Below, in pieces: positions 42,865 through 50,824 of a stretch of 64,000 nt of DNA (positions are counted from its first letter, which is position 1; each line of letters starts with the position of its first letter). Made by a program: the position numbers and the translations under genes. The notes under the pieces were generated by a model that was not told where the DNA came from, searched no databases, and was given only the letters and a program-made list of their open reading frames with translations. Source of the stretch: Thermoleophilia bacterium (GTDB taxonomy: Bacteria; Actinomycetota; Thermoleophilia; Miltoncostaeales; Miltoncostaeaceae); the NCBI GenBank assembly GCA_020848615.1, contig JADLHW010000036.1:44232-108231 (forward strand), in the 5' to 3' direction.

Positions 42865-43443
42865 GTGACCCCGGTCCCGTCCTGGAAGTGGCTGTGGCGC
42901 TACGTCACCGGAGCGCTGGTCATCGGCCTGCTGGGACTGCGCTACTACGCCGACCACGCGCCGCTCGTGCCCCTGCAGATGGTGGAGCTGGGCATCCACG
43001 AGTCCGGTCACTGGTCGCTCATCTGGGCGCCGCGGACGATCTACTTCCTGGGCGGCACCGTCGCGCAGATCGCCGTCCCGCTGGCCGTCGGCGCGTACCT
43101 GGCCCTGCGGATGCGCGATCCCCTGGGCGGCGCCGCCGGGCTGGCCTGGGCCGGCCTGTCCTGCCACGGCGCCGCGGTGTACATCGCCGACGCCCCGTAC
43201 GAGCGGCTGCAGCTGGTGGGCGGCGACACCCACGACTGGGCGTGGCTGCTGGGACCCGACGCGTTCGACGCGATCGGCTCGGCCGCCGGCATCGCGCAGG
43301 CCGTCCGGGTGGCCGGCATCCTCATGATCGTCGCGGCGGCGGCGTGGTGCGCGGCGATGCCCGCGGTCATCTCGCGCCGCGGCGCGCTGCCCGAGCCCCC
43401 CATGGGGCGCATGCCCGCCCCGGAGCCGCCCCCCGCGGAATGA
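42865..43443 (+). CDS. Membrane protein with HEXXH motif (M50-like)
   Basis: 192 residues from GTG 42865, with GGGAGG just upstream. About five membrane segments. The second reads LQMVELGIHESGHWSLIWAP: His-Glu-Ser-Gly-His is a zincin signature inside or next to a membrane helix, followed by LGGTVAQIAVPLAVGAYLAL. This pattern (HExGH, GGT..Q..VP) resembles small membrane metalloproteases of the M50 site-2 protease type. A third ligand is not obvious. The C-terminus is Pro-rich. It may act in regulated proteolysis; the family assignment is my inference. Confidence 0.7.
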   Translation: MTPVPSWKWLWRYVTGALVIGLLGLRYYADHAPLVPLQMVELGIHESGHWSLIWAPRTIYFLGGTVAQIAVPLAVGAYLALRMRDPLGGAAGLAWAGLSCHGAAVYIADAPYERLQLVGGDTHDWAWLLGPDAFDAIGSAAGIAQAVRVAGILMIVAAAAWCAAMPAVISRRGALPEPPMGRMPAPEPPPAE

Positions 43444-43448
43444 CCTGC

Positions 43449-43478
43449 GGCCGCCCGCGCGCCGAGGCGCGGGCGGCC
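43449..43478. terminator. Bidirectional hairpin between convergent genes
   Basis: GGCCGCCCGCGC / GCGCGGGCGGCC with a 6-nt loop, a perfect 12-bp stem in the 42-bp gap between the M50-like gene (plus) and the FAD monooxygenase (minus). Confidence 0.6.
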
Positions 43479-43485
43479 ACCGTCG

Positions 43486-44514
43486 TCACTCGCCGGGCGG
43501 CCAGCGCTCCTCGGGCCGGGCCTGCTGGCCGCCGGCCAGCACCATGCGCTGCCGGCCGGGGTCCATCGCCTCGTACGGGCGGATCACCGGGGCCCGCCAC
43601 GTGACGTAGCTCCGGCACGCGGCGTCCGCGTCGTCGGGGTTCTGCCGGATGGCCTCCGCCAGGGCGTGGGCGTCGCCCAGTCCCAGCCCGGAGCTCACCC
43701 CGGTCTCAGGGCCGAAGAAGTGGGCGGAGTCGCCGATGATGAGCACGCCGGGCCGCCACCACTCCGGGGCCGAGAGCAGCTGCGGCTCGCGGTACTGCAC
43801 CTGGTCCAGCGACGTGAGCGCCGAGATGCCCTTCTCGGACTCCGGCAGCAGGCGGATCCACATCTCCTTGATCGCGTCGAGGCCGGGCGCGAGGGCGGCC
43901 TCCTCCCCCACCTTCTCGCAGGTGCGCCACCCGGCCGAGCCCTGCGGCCAGCCGAGGGTGCCGATGTGCGAGCCGTCGGTGAGGTAGCTCATCGCGAAGG
44001 ACACGCCGCCGGGCTCGGGGCTCATCCAGGTGAGGGACGCCTCGGCGAGCGGCTCGATCTTCACCTCGAGGCCCGCCATGCCCCGCACCCTCGAGCCCAC
44101 GCCGTCGCAGGCCACCACGAGGTCGGCGTCGTAGGTGGTGGTGGAGCCGTCGTCGGAGGTCGCGACGACGCCCACCACGCGGCCCCCGGCGTCGCGCACC
44201 AGATCGGACACGACGTGCTCGTGGACGATCGGGAGGCCCTCGGCGAGGGCGGACAGGAGCTTGCCGACCTCCACGCACACCGCGACGGCGGAGCCGTCGG
44301 GCCGCGGCGCGATGTCCCAGCCTTGCTTGCGCACGCCGTCGAGCACGCCGATCTCCTCGAGGGGAGGGTACCCCTGGAAGCCGAGCATGTAGCCGCGCGG
44401 GATGTACGCCCCCGCGGGCATCCGCTCGATGATCACCGGCTCCATCCCGCGCATCTGCAGCAGGCGGCCGAGCGTCATGCCGACCATGCCCCCACCGCTG
44501 ATCACGACCTTCAT
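43486..44514 (-). CDS. FAD-dependent monooxygenase (aromatic hydroxylase type)
   Basis: 342 residues. N-terminal FAD-binding motif VVISGGGMVGMTLGRLLQMR, the DG region LVVACDGVGSRVRGMAGL and the GD motif VLIIGDSAHFFGPETGVSSG are the three signatures of PHBH-type flavoprotein hydroxylases. GGGAGG precedes ATG 44514. These enzymes hydroxylate aromatic rings or are involved in polyketide and vitamin pathways; the substrate is not indicated by neighbours. The open frame runs upstream to 45306 but that region is not coding for it. Confidence 0.88.
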   Translation of the reverse strand: MKVVISGGGMVGMTLGRLLQMRGMEPVIIERMPAGAYIPRGYMLGFQGYPPLEEIGVLDGVRKQGWDIAPRPDGSAVAVCVEVGKLLSALAEGLPIVHEHVVSDLVRDAGGRVVGVVATSDDGSTTTYDADLVVACDGVGSRVRGMAGLEVKIEPLAEASLTWMSPEPGGVSFAMSYLTDGSHIGTLGWPQGSAGWRTCEKVGEEAALAPGLDAIKEMWIRLLPESEKGISALTSLDQVQYREPQLLSAPEWWRPGVLIIGDSAHFFGPETGVSSGLGLGDAHALAEAIRQNPDDADAACRSYVTWRAPVIRPYEAMDPGRQRMVLAGGQQARPEERWPPGE

Positions 44515-44675
44515 GTGTGCCTCCCGTCGCGAAACGCCTCGACCGAGCATACCCCCGACGCGCGGGCCGGGCGCGCCTCTCGGCCCGGGGACGCCGGGTC
44601 GATCCTCCCCTGGACGTCGCCGCGCGCGATCCCCTCCCCACCGACGTGCGCGCGGCGCGTCGTCCCTCGCGCGCA

Positions 44676-45230
44676 CGTCGGGTCTCGCCCGCGTGCGCCG
44701 GCTGCAGCTCCTGCACATCGGGATCCACGTGGCCATGGCGATCCTGGTGGCCGCGCCGGGGCTGCCGGCGGCCCGCTCGCTCCTCGACGCGACGGCCCGG
44801 CAGCTGTTCGCGAACGACGTCCCGCGGGACCCGGTGACGCTTCCGGACCAGGCCCGCCTCACGCGGATCACGTGCCGGCGCACCACCGCGCGCGGGCAGG
44901 ACGGGGTGACGCCCCCGCCGGGCGCGCGGCTCATCTCGTCCGCGGGGGCCGGCCGGGAGCCGGCCGCCCGCCGGGCCGCGCACCTGGACGCCGGCCCCGA
45001 GGCGGGCACGAACGCCCGCCTGGTGGTGGAGGACTTCGACGTCGACGCGTGGGTGCAGGCGCCGGTCGACGCCGCCAACCGGGCCGGCGAGGCGCCGGAC
45101 GGGACGATCCGAGAGCTCGCCGCCGAGGTCCTGGGCGCGCCGATCCTCCTCACCGGCCATGGAGCGGCTGCGCGCCCGGGGGGACCTGGGCGGGGCGCGT
45201 CCCGGCCGGACCGTGCCGCTCGCCGCCTGA
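44676..45230 (+). pseudogene. Degraded partial copy of a membrane sensor gene
   Basis: From 44676 to about 44876 the DNA is collinear, at an exact offset of 688 bp, with the start of the GGDEF/HD-GYP gene; the first 35 bases are 33/35 identical. Translation gives SGLARVRRLQLLHIGIHVAM and SLLDATARQLFANDVPRDPV, against SGLARVRRLQLAQFALVMLM and TLLDATAKQRRADTFLRDLT in the intact gene. The frame then runs without stop into unrelated sequence; DGTIRELAAEVLGAPILLTG, continued in another frame by MERLRARGDLGGARPGRTVP and a TGA at 45230, recalls the C-terminus of class III nucleotidyl cyclases. I read this as a decayed sensor gene. The 803-bp interval contains no other supportable gene. Confidence 0.55.
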
Positions 45231-45240
45231 ATCGGCCGAT

Positions 45241-45270
45241 TCGACTGCCGGGCCGTCCGGTACTACCCTG
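45241..45270 (+). promoter_or_regulatory. Candidate promoter of the GGDEF/HD-GYP gene
   Basis: -35 TTCGAC (45241-45246) and -10 TACCCT (45265-45270) with 18-bp spacing, about 48 bp before GTG 45318. Confidence 0.45.
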
Positions 45271-45317
45271 GGCACGCCAACGGCCCTGCGGGGCCCAAAC
45301 GTCCATGTCGCGGGACC

Positions 45318-47660
45318 GTGCCCAGGCTCCATCGACCTCCCTCCCCGGCGGGTGCCGCCGGCGCGTCGGGCCTCGCCCGCGTGCGGCGGCTGCAGCTCGC
45401 CCAGTTCGCGCTGGTGATGCTCATGGCCGTGGTCGTCACGGCGCTGGTGGTCACCTCCGCCCGGACGCTGCTGGACGCCACCGCCAAGCAGCGGCGGGCC
45501 GACACGTTCCTGCGCGACCTCACGACCCTGCGGGACGACGGCCGCATGCTGCAGGTGCGGTTCTGGGTGGAGCAGCGCGAGGGCGGCGGGCCCTCGGTGA
45601 GCCCCCGGCTGCTGCGGGACGTCCTGGCCTTCGGGGCGCGGACGCGCGCGCTCGCGGAGCGGCAGCGGATGCAGATGCACCCGGACGCGGCCACCGACGG
45701 CGCCGCGCGGCGCAGCGTGGCGCTGTTCCGGCTCATCGAGTCCGGCGCCGGGGTCATGGCCACCAGCCCGGACCCCGTGCTGCGCCGGGGTCTGCTCGAC
45801 ATGGCGGATGGGCTGAGCCTGCGCGTGTCCGACGAGCACAACCGCTGGGTGGTGCTGCGCCGGGCGGCCGCGGAGCGGGCCGGCCGGGACCTCGACCGCA
45901 CGATCCGCGCGGTCACGGTGCGGGCGGTGGTCGTGGCGGGCCTGCTGAGCGCCGTGGGGATGCTGCTGTGGATCCTCCTCACCCGGGCCCGCAACCGCGT
46001 GCTGGCGCACATCGAGGGCGCGGCACGGGAGCAGTCCGCCCTGCGGTCCGTCGCGGAGACGGTGGCCTCGGAGGCGCCGCGCGAGGAGGTGTTCGGCGCG
46101 CTCGCCGCGGAGGTGGTGAACCTCACCGGCGGTGACGCGGCGTGGGTCATCGACGCCGACGCGGGCGTCGCCGAGGTGGTGGGCGCCGATCTGGGCGGCG
46201 ACGCCGAGCTCGCGCCCATCGGCACGGGCTCACGGGCCCCGGTGCTGCCGGGCGGCCTGCTGGCCGGCGTGCTGGAGGGGCGCGGACCCGTGCGGGTGAC
46301 CCGGGACCCGGCGCTGCCGGAGCCCGTGGACGACGTGTTCCGGCGCACCGGCATGCGGGCGGGCGTCGCCAGCCCCATCCGCGTGTCGGGCCGCACCTGG
46401 GGCGCCGTCGTGGTGCTGTCGCGCGACCCCGCCCGCCTGCCGGCCCGCGTGGAGGAGCGGCTGGAGCCGTTCGCGCGGCTGGCGGGCGTGGCCGTCGGCA
46501 ATGCGGAGGCCCGGCGGCGCCTCGCCGAGCGCGCGGCCACGGATTCGCTCACCGGCCTGCCGAACCACGGCGCGTTCCACGCCCGCCTCCGCGAGGAGGC
46601 GGGCCTCGCGCTGCGCCACGGGCGGCCCCTCGCCCTCGCGGTGCTGGACCTGGACCACTTCAAGGAGGTGAACGATGCCCACGGCCATCAGGCCGGGGAC
46701 CGGGTGCTGGCCGAGGTCGCCGCCCGCCTGCGCGCGGCGGCCCGCGACGGGGAGATGGTCGCCCGCATCGGCGGCGAGGAGTTCGGCTGGCTCATGCCCG
46801 GCACCGATGCCGGGGCGGCGGTGCGGGCCGCGGAACGCGGGCGGGCCGCGGTGGCCGGCGCGGTGCTCGCCGGCGGCGTCCGGCTGTCGGCCTCGGCCGG
46901 CGTGTGCGACCTGGACCTGGCGGGGACCCCTGCGGAGCTGTTCCGCCTGGCGGACGCCGCCCTGCTGTCGGCCAAGGCGCAGGGCCGGGACATGACGGTG
47001 CGGCACGACCCCGAGGCGGACGAGGACGGCTCGCCGCGTGCCGAGCGGGCCCGGACGCTGGCGGCCCTGCGGGCACTGGCGCGGGCGGTCGACGCCCGGG
47101 ATCCCGCCACGCAGCGCCACTCCGAGCGCGTCGCGGACCTCACGCACCGCATCGCCGTGGCGTCCGGGTGGAGCGGCGACCGGGCGCACGCGCTGCGGGA
47201 GGCCGCCCTGGTGCACGACGTCGGCAAGATCGGGATCCCCGACGCGATCCTGCTGAAGCCCGCCGCCCTCACCCGCGAGGAGTTCGCGCGGGTCGCGGCG
47301 CACGCCGAGCTGGGCGCCACGATCGTGCACGAGGTGCTCACCGCGGAGCAGGTCGGGTGGGTGCGGCACCACCACGAGCGCATCGACGGCGGCGGGTACC
47401 CCGCGGGCCTCGCCTCCGGGGCGATCCCGGAGGGCGCCCGCATCCTCGCCACGGCCGATGCGTGGGACGCCATGACCACCGACCGCCCGTACCGCACCGC
47501 CCGGACCGTCGGCGAGGCCCTGGAGGAATGCGCGCGGGTGGCGGGCACCCAGCTGGACCCGCTGGCCGTGGCCGTGCTGGAGCGCGTGGTGGCCGCGGAC
47601 GCCGGAGCGGACGCCCCGGAGGCCGGGGTGGTCGCGGCGGCGGGCGCGGAGCCGTACTAG
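45318..47660 (+). CDS. Membrane-bound GAF-GGDEF-HD-GYP protein (cyclic di-GMP metabolism)
   Basis: 780 residues from GTG 45318. Order: N-terminal membrane helix (~30-52), extracytoplasmic sensor region (~55-200), second membrane helix (~203-224, VVVAGLLSAVGMLLWILL), GAF domain (~235-395), GGDEF domain (~400-555) with DLDHFKEVNDAHGHQAGD and the active-site ARIGGEEFGWLMP (GGEEF at ~485), then HD-GYP domain with LVHDVGKIGIPDAILL (His633) and RHHHERIDGGGYPAGLASGA. Both the diguanylate cyclase and phosphodiesterase active sites look complete, an uncommon pairing in one chain. It probably sets c-di-GMP in response to an external and a GAF-bound signal. A decayed partial copy lies 688 bp upstream. 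Confidence 0.93.
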   Translation: MPRLHRPPSPAGAAGASGLARVRRLQLAQFALVMLMAVVVTALVVTSARTLLDATAKQRRADTFLRDLTTLRDDGRMLQVRFWVEQREGGGPSVSPRLLRDVLAFGARTRALAERQRMQMHPDAATDGAARRSVALFRLIESGAGVMATSPDPVLRRGLLDMADGLSLRVSDEHNRWVVLRRAAAERAGRDLDRTIRAVTVRAVVVAGLLSAVGMLLWILLTRARNRVLAHIEGAAREQSALRSVAETVASEAPREEVFGALAAEVVNLTGGDAAWVIDADAGVAEVVGADLGGDAELAPIGTGSRAPVLPGGLLAGVLEGRGPVRVTRDPALPEPVDDVFRRTGMRAGVASPIRVSGRTWGAVVVLSRDPARLPARVEERLEPFARLAGVAVGNAEARRRLAERAATDSLTGLPNHGAFHARLREEAGLALRHGRPLALAVLDLDHFKEVNDAHGHQAGDRVLAEVAARLRAAARDGEMVARIGGEEFGWLMPGTDAGAAVRAAERGRAAVAGAVLAGGVRLSASAGVCDLDLAGTPAELFRLADAALLSAKAQGRDMTVRHDPEADEDGSPRAERARTLAALRALARAVDARDPATQRHSERVADLTHRIAVASGWSGDRAHALREAALVHDVGKIGIPDAILLKPAALTREEFARVAAHAELGATIVHEVLTAEQVGWVRHHHERIDGGGYPAGLASGAIPEGARILATADAWDAMTTDRPYRTARTVGEALEECARVAGTQLDPLAVAVLERVVAADAGADAPEAGVVAAAGAEPY

Positions 47661-47663
47661 GCT
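47658..47663 (+). promoter_or_regulatory. -10 element (TAGGCT) of a leaderless promoter
   Basis: TAGGCT overlaps the TAG stop of the c-di-GMP gene and ends six bases before ATG 47670. Confidence 0.5.
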
Positions 47664-47669
47664 GCCGCG

Positions 47670-48005
47670 ATGACCGAGATCTCCGAGCTGCGACGACTCA
47701 ACGCCGTGCACTGGGTGCGGCTGCCCGAGGGCGCCGAGGCACCCTTCGCCGTCTACGTGAACGGCGCCCCGCGCCGCGAGGGCGACGAGTTCGTGGTGGA
47801 CGGCGACCGCATCCGCTTCGACCCGCCGCTCCACGCCCGCCCGCGCATGGGCTTCGGCCGGTCGGTGATGCTCGCCCTCGGCATCGGCGTGTACGGCGAC
47901 CTGAGGGGCGACACGCTGGACATCACCTTCCACCGCCACGGGCGGATGGAGTCCCGCGCCGAGATCAAGCTGGTGCCGACCCCGCCGGTGGACGCACCGA
48001 GCTGA
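47670..48005 (+). CDS. Small hypothetical protein
   Basis: 111 residues: ELRRLNAVHWVRLPEGAEAP, FAVYVNGAPRREGDEFVVDG, RPRMGFGRSVMLALGIGVYG and LDITFHRHGRMESRAEIKLV. The beta-rich layout with a central Gly-rich hydrophobic segment suggests a small barrel or sandwich. I recognise no family. Leaderless; its 3' end overlaps the convergent epimerase gene by 41 bp. Confidence 0.6.
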   Translation: MTEISELRRLNAVHWVRLPEGAEAPFAVYVNGAPRREGDEFVVDGDRIRFDPPLHARPRMGFGRSVMLALGIGVYGDLRGDTLDITFHRHGRMESRAEIKLVPTPPVDAPS

Positions 48006-48864
48006 CCAGGTCCCGGCGCCAGTCGCGCGCCGGATGCCACCCCGCGCGGGCCAGGCCGCCGGGCCGGAGCCGCACGGATGCGCGCATGGCCGCCGCCAGC
48101 GGGCCGCCGAAGCTCAGCGACGCGAGCCGCGGGGGGATGCTGTCGGGCCGCAGGGCGCCGGTCTGCGCGCAGATGGCGTGGACCAGCTCCCGCTGGGTGG
48201 GCACGTCGGCCTCCGCGGCCGCGTAGGTCCCCGGCGGCAGCGACAGGGCGGCCAGCATCGCGGAGGCCGCGTCCTCGGCGGCGATCAGCGGCATCGGGTT
48301 GGCGCCGTCGCCGATGATGCGGTACCGGGACGTCATGAGCCCGCCCACCACGGCCGGCAGCATGCCGGTGGGGCCGTAGACCCAGCCCAGGCGCACGATG
48401 CGCAGGCCCGGCGTTCCCGCGAGCGCGGCCTCCGCCGCCGCCGCGGGACCGGCCAGCGCGGCGGGTCGCGGCGGGTCGTCCTCCGCCACGTCCTCGCCGG
48501 GCCGGTCGCCGTGGACCAGCGCCGAGGAGGCGAGCACGACGGGCCGGTCCCCCGCCGCGCCGGCGATCGCCCGGGCCGCCGCGGCCGCCCTCCGGGCCGC
48601 CCGCCGCACGGCGGGCCCGCGCACGGGCGGGGCGAACCGCGGGAGGCCGGCGTGCCACACGACGTCGGCGTCCGCGATGCGGGCGGTCCAGGCGCCGGGT
48701 GCGGCCAGGTCGCCCACCACGACCTCGGCGCCCAGGGCGGCGATGGCCGGGCCGTCGGCCACGTCGCGCACCACGGCGAGCACCGTGTGCCCGCCGGCCA
48801 GCAGGTCGCGCAGGAGCCGGCCGCCGACCAGTCCGGTGGCGCCGGTGAGCAGGTGCACCGCCAT
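47965..48864 (-). CDS. NAD(P)-binding epimerase/dehydratase-like protein (atypical)
   Basis: 299 residues. Cofactor motif HLLTGATGLVGGRLLRDLLA, VVVGDLAAPG, ADADVVWHAGLPRF, and LVHGDRPGEDVAEDD followed by IVRLGWVYGPTGMLP match the extended SDR fold. The usual YxxxK is not present: the equivalent reads PAALAGPAAAAEAALAG. It may be a non-catalytic or altered-activity relative. Start ATG 48864, overlapping the previous gene at its 3' end and 13 bp after the HTH stop. Confidence 0.8.
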   Translation of the reverse strand: MAVHLLTGATGLVGGRLLRDLLAGGHTVLAVVRDVADGPAIAALGAEVVVGDLAAPGAWTARIADADVVWHAGLPRFAPPVRGPAVRRAARRAAAAARAIAGAAGDRPVVLASSALVHGDRPGEDVAEDDPPRPAALAGPAAAAEAALAGTPGLRIVRLGWVYGPTGMLPAVVGGLMTSRYRIIGDGANPMPLIAAEDAASAMLAALSLPPGTYAAAEADVPTQRELVHAICAQTGALRPDSIPPRLASLSFGGPLAAAMRASVRLRPGGLARAGWHPARDWRRDLVSSVRPPAGSAPA

Positions 48865-48877
48865 GGCGGCGGGAAGG

Positions 48878-49234
48878 CTACCCGGACGGGGGCACGTCGG
48901 CGCCCAGCGCCCTCCAGGCCCGGGCCAGGTGCCCGCCGGCGACCTGCCGGGACAGCCACAGCTCGGCCGCCGGCACGTCCCGGAGGGCCTCCACGAGGCG
49001 GCGTTCGCGCCACTCCCGGAAGTACGCCGGGTCGATGCCCAGGCCCTCGGCGATGCGGCGCAGCAGGTCGTCGCCCGGGGGCTTGCGCTTGCCCGTCGCG
49101 TGGTCGTGCAGGTTCCCGACGGGCACCAGGCACCGCGACTCCAGGTCGCGGAAGCTCATGCCGCGGAACGCCAGCGCGGCGCGCAGCGCGTCCCCGAAGG
49201 GCTCCGTCGACCATGGGGGCTGCGGCTGCGGCAC
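48878..49234 (-). CDS. XRE-type helix-turn-helix protein
   Basis: 118 residues from GTG 49234. DALRAALAFRGMSFRDLESR, CLVPVGNLHDHATGKRKPPG and DDLLRRIAEGLGIDPAYFRE form a Cro/C1-type helix-turn-helix, and a C-terminal helical extension (AAELWLSRQVAGGHLARAWR) may bind a ligand or partner. TATCCT followed by six bases before the GTG gives a leaderless promoter. It is oriented opposite to the zinc-ribbon pair with a 70-bp shared upstream region, so it may regulate them (inference). Confidence 0.75.
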   Translation of the reverse strand: MPQPQPPWSTEPFGDALRAALAFRGMSFRDLESRCLVPVGNLHDHATGKRKPPGDDLLRRIAEGLGIDPAYFREWRERRLVEALRDVPAAELWLSRQVAGGHLARAWRALGADVPPSG

Positions 49235-49290
49235 CGTCACAGGATACGAAGCCGGGACCGCGGACGGCGGATGACGGCCGCAATCATCGG

Positions 49291-49296
49291 TAGCAT
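49291..49296 (+). promoter_or_regulatory. -10 element (TAGCAT) of a leaderless promoter with a TTG start
   Basis: TAGCAT, then eight bases and TTG 49305. Confidence 0.45.
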
Positions 49297-49304
49297 CGGC
49301 GCAC

Positions 49305-49982
49305 TTGACCGATCCGGACGACATCCCCACGCCGCCGACCGAGGGTGGCGACGAGGCGTCGGCGGCCCCGGCGACCGAGCCCGAGGCGGTGCCCGGAACC
49401 GCGCCGGAGCCCGAGGCGGAGGCCCCCGGGGACGGCGATGAGCGGCCCCGGGGGCGGTCCCTGCGCCTGCGGCGCCGCGCCGCCGCGGCGGACGACCCGC
49501 AGGCGACGGGCGTGATCGAGCGGCCCCCGGACCCCGACCAGCCCACCGGCGCCATCCCGGTGCCCGCCCCCACCCGCGGGGGCGCGCGGCTGCGCCGCGA
49601 GCGCCGGGACCTCATGGCCAAGCGCGAGGAGATGCTCTTCCACCTCGGCGGCCTCACCTTCGAGCTGTTCCGGGCGGGGCGCCTGGGCGAGGCGGTCGCC
49701 CGCCACCGCGCGGGGATGGTCGCCGAGGTCGACGACGCCGTGCGGTTCATCGACGCGCAGCTCGAGGAGATCCAGCGGCAGAAGGCCCATGGCGGCGTCC
49801 TGCCCGCCGCCGGCCCGGCGGAGGCCGGCGCCTGCCTGGTGTGCCGCGCGCCGTTCTACGCCGACGCCCGGTTCTGCATGCAGTGCGGGGCCCGGTTCGC
49901 GCCGCCGCCGCCGGAGCTGCTCACCCCCGGCGGCACGCAGGTCATCCCCGTGCCGCCCCGGGCCACGGAGGACGCCGGATGA
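49305..49982 (+). CDS. Zinc-ribbon protein with an acidic, Pro-rich N-terminus
   Basis: 225 residues from TTG 49305. Residues 1-90 are acidic and Pro/Ala-rich and probably disordered; a helical region follows (RRDLMAKREEMLFHLGGLTF, ARHRAGMVAEVDDAVRFIDA). Near the end are two CxxC pairs, CLVC and CMQC, in CLVCRAPFYADARFCMQCGA, a zinc ribbon. It overlaps the next zinc-ribbon gene by 4 bp (ATGA), suggesting a protein pair. Function unknown. Confidence 0.75.
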   Translation: MTDPDDIPTPPTEGGDEASAAPATEPEAVPGTAPEPEAEAPGDGDERPRGRSLRLRRRAAAADDPQATGVIERPPDPDQPTGAIPVPAPTRGGARLRRERRDLMAKREEMLFHLGGLTFELFRAGRLGEAVARHRAGMVAEVDDAVRFIDAQLEEIQRQKAHGGVLPAAGPAEAGACLVCRAPFYADARFCMQCGARFAPPPPELLTPGGTQVIPVPPRATEDAG

Positions 49983-50824
49983 CGGGCCCCGACGAGCAGG
50001 CCGGCACGCCGCAGGAGCCGGAGACCCCGGAGACGCCGGCCCCCGAGGACGCCGGCCCGCCGCGCTGCCGGGAGTGCGACGCGGTCCTCGACGAACGCCA
50101 GACCTACTGCCTGGAGTGCGGGGCCCCCACCCCGCTGGCCCCGAGCCTGCGGCGGCGCGGCGGGATGGGCGCGCTGGCCGCCGGCCTCGCCGTGCTTGGC
50201 GTGGGCGCGGGGTTCCTGGGGTACGCCGTCGCCTCCGACGACGGCGACGGCGGCCGCCCGGCGACCGTCCTCACCGCCCCGCCGCCGGTCCCCACGTCGT
50301 CCACCATCGACACCACCGGCATCGGGCCCCTGCCGCCCGACACCACGGCCACCACCCCCACGAGCCCCGACGACGGCACCACCACCGGCTTCGTCACCAC
50401 CACCTCGGGCACCACGGCGCCCGGGACGCCGCTGCCGGGCACCGGATCCACGACCCCCACCGACACGGGCGGCGGGCTGCCGCCGGACACCACGGGATCG
50501 CCGCCCGCCACGACCACCGAGGACACCGGGACGGAGCCGCCGGACACCGCCGAGCCCACCTCGGACTGGCCCGCCGGCACGTCGGCGTGGACCGCGATCG
50601 TCGCCTCCGCCGAGGACGCCGACGCCGCCCGGCAGGAGCGCAGCCGCGCCCGGGCCGCCGGGTTCGGGGCGGGGATCCTCATCTCGGACGACCATTCCGA
50701 CCTCTCGCCCGGCCTGTACGTGGTGTACATCGGCGTCTACGCCGACCGCGGCCGCGCGGTGGCGATGGCCGGACGGGCCCGCGCCACCTTCCCGGGCGCG
50801 TACGCCCGGTACGTGGCGTCCTAA
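49979..50824 (+). CDS. Zinc-ribbon, membrane-anchored SPOR-domain protein
   Basis: 281 residues. N-terminal zinc ribbon (CRECDAVLDERQTYCLECGA), one membrane helix (GMGALAAGLAVLGVGAGFLG) and a long Thr/Pro/Gly-rich linker. The C-terminal ~75 residues (WTAIVASAEDADAARQERSR, GLYVVYIGVYADRGRAVAMA) match the SPOR domain fold, which binds denuded peptidoglycan at division sites. Together with its partner it may be a cell-envelope sensor. Its TAA stop overlaps by three bases the stop of the convergent gene. Confidence 0.82.
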   Translation: MTGPDEQAGTPQEPETPETPAPEDAGPPRCRECDAVLDERQTYCLECGAPTPLAPSLRRRGGMGALAAGLAVLGVGAGFLGYAVASDDGDGGRPATVLTAPPPVPTSSTIDTTGIGPLPPDTTATTPTSPDDGTTTGFVTTTSGTTAPGTPLPGTGSTTPTDTGGGLPPDTTGSPPATTTEDTGTEPPDTAEPTSDWPAGTSAWTAIVASAEDADAARQERSRARAAGFGAGILISDDHSDLSPGLYVVYIGVYADRGRAVAMAGRARATFPGAYARYVAS

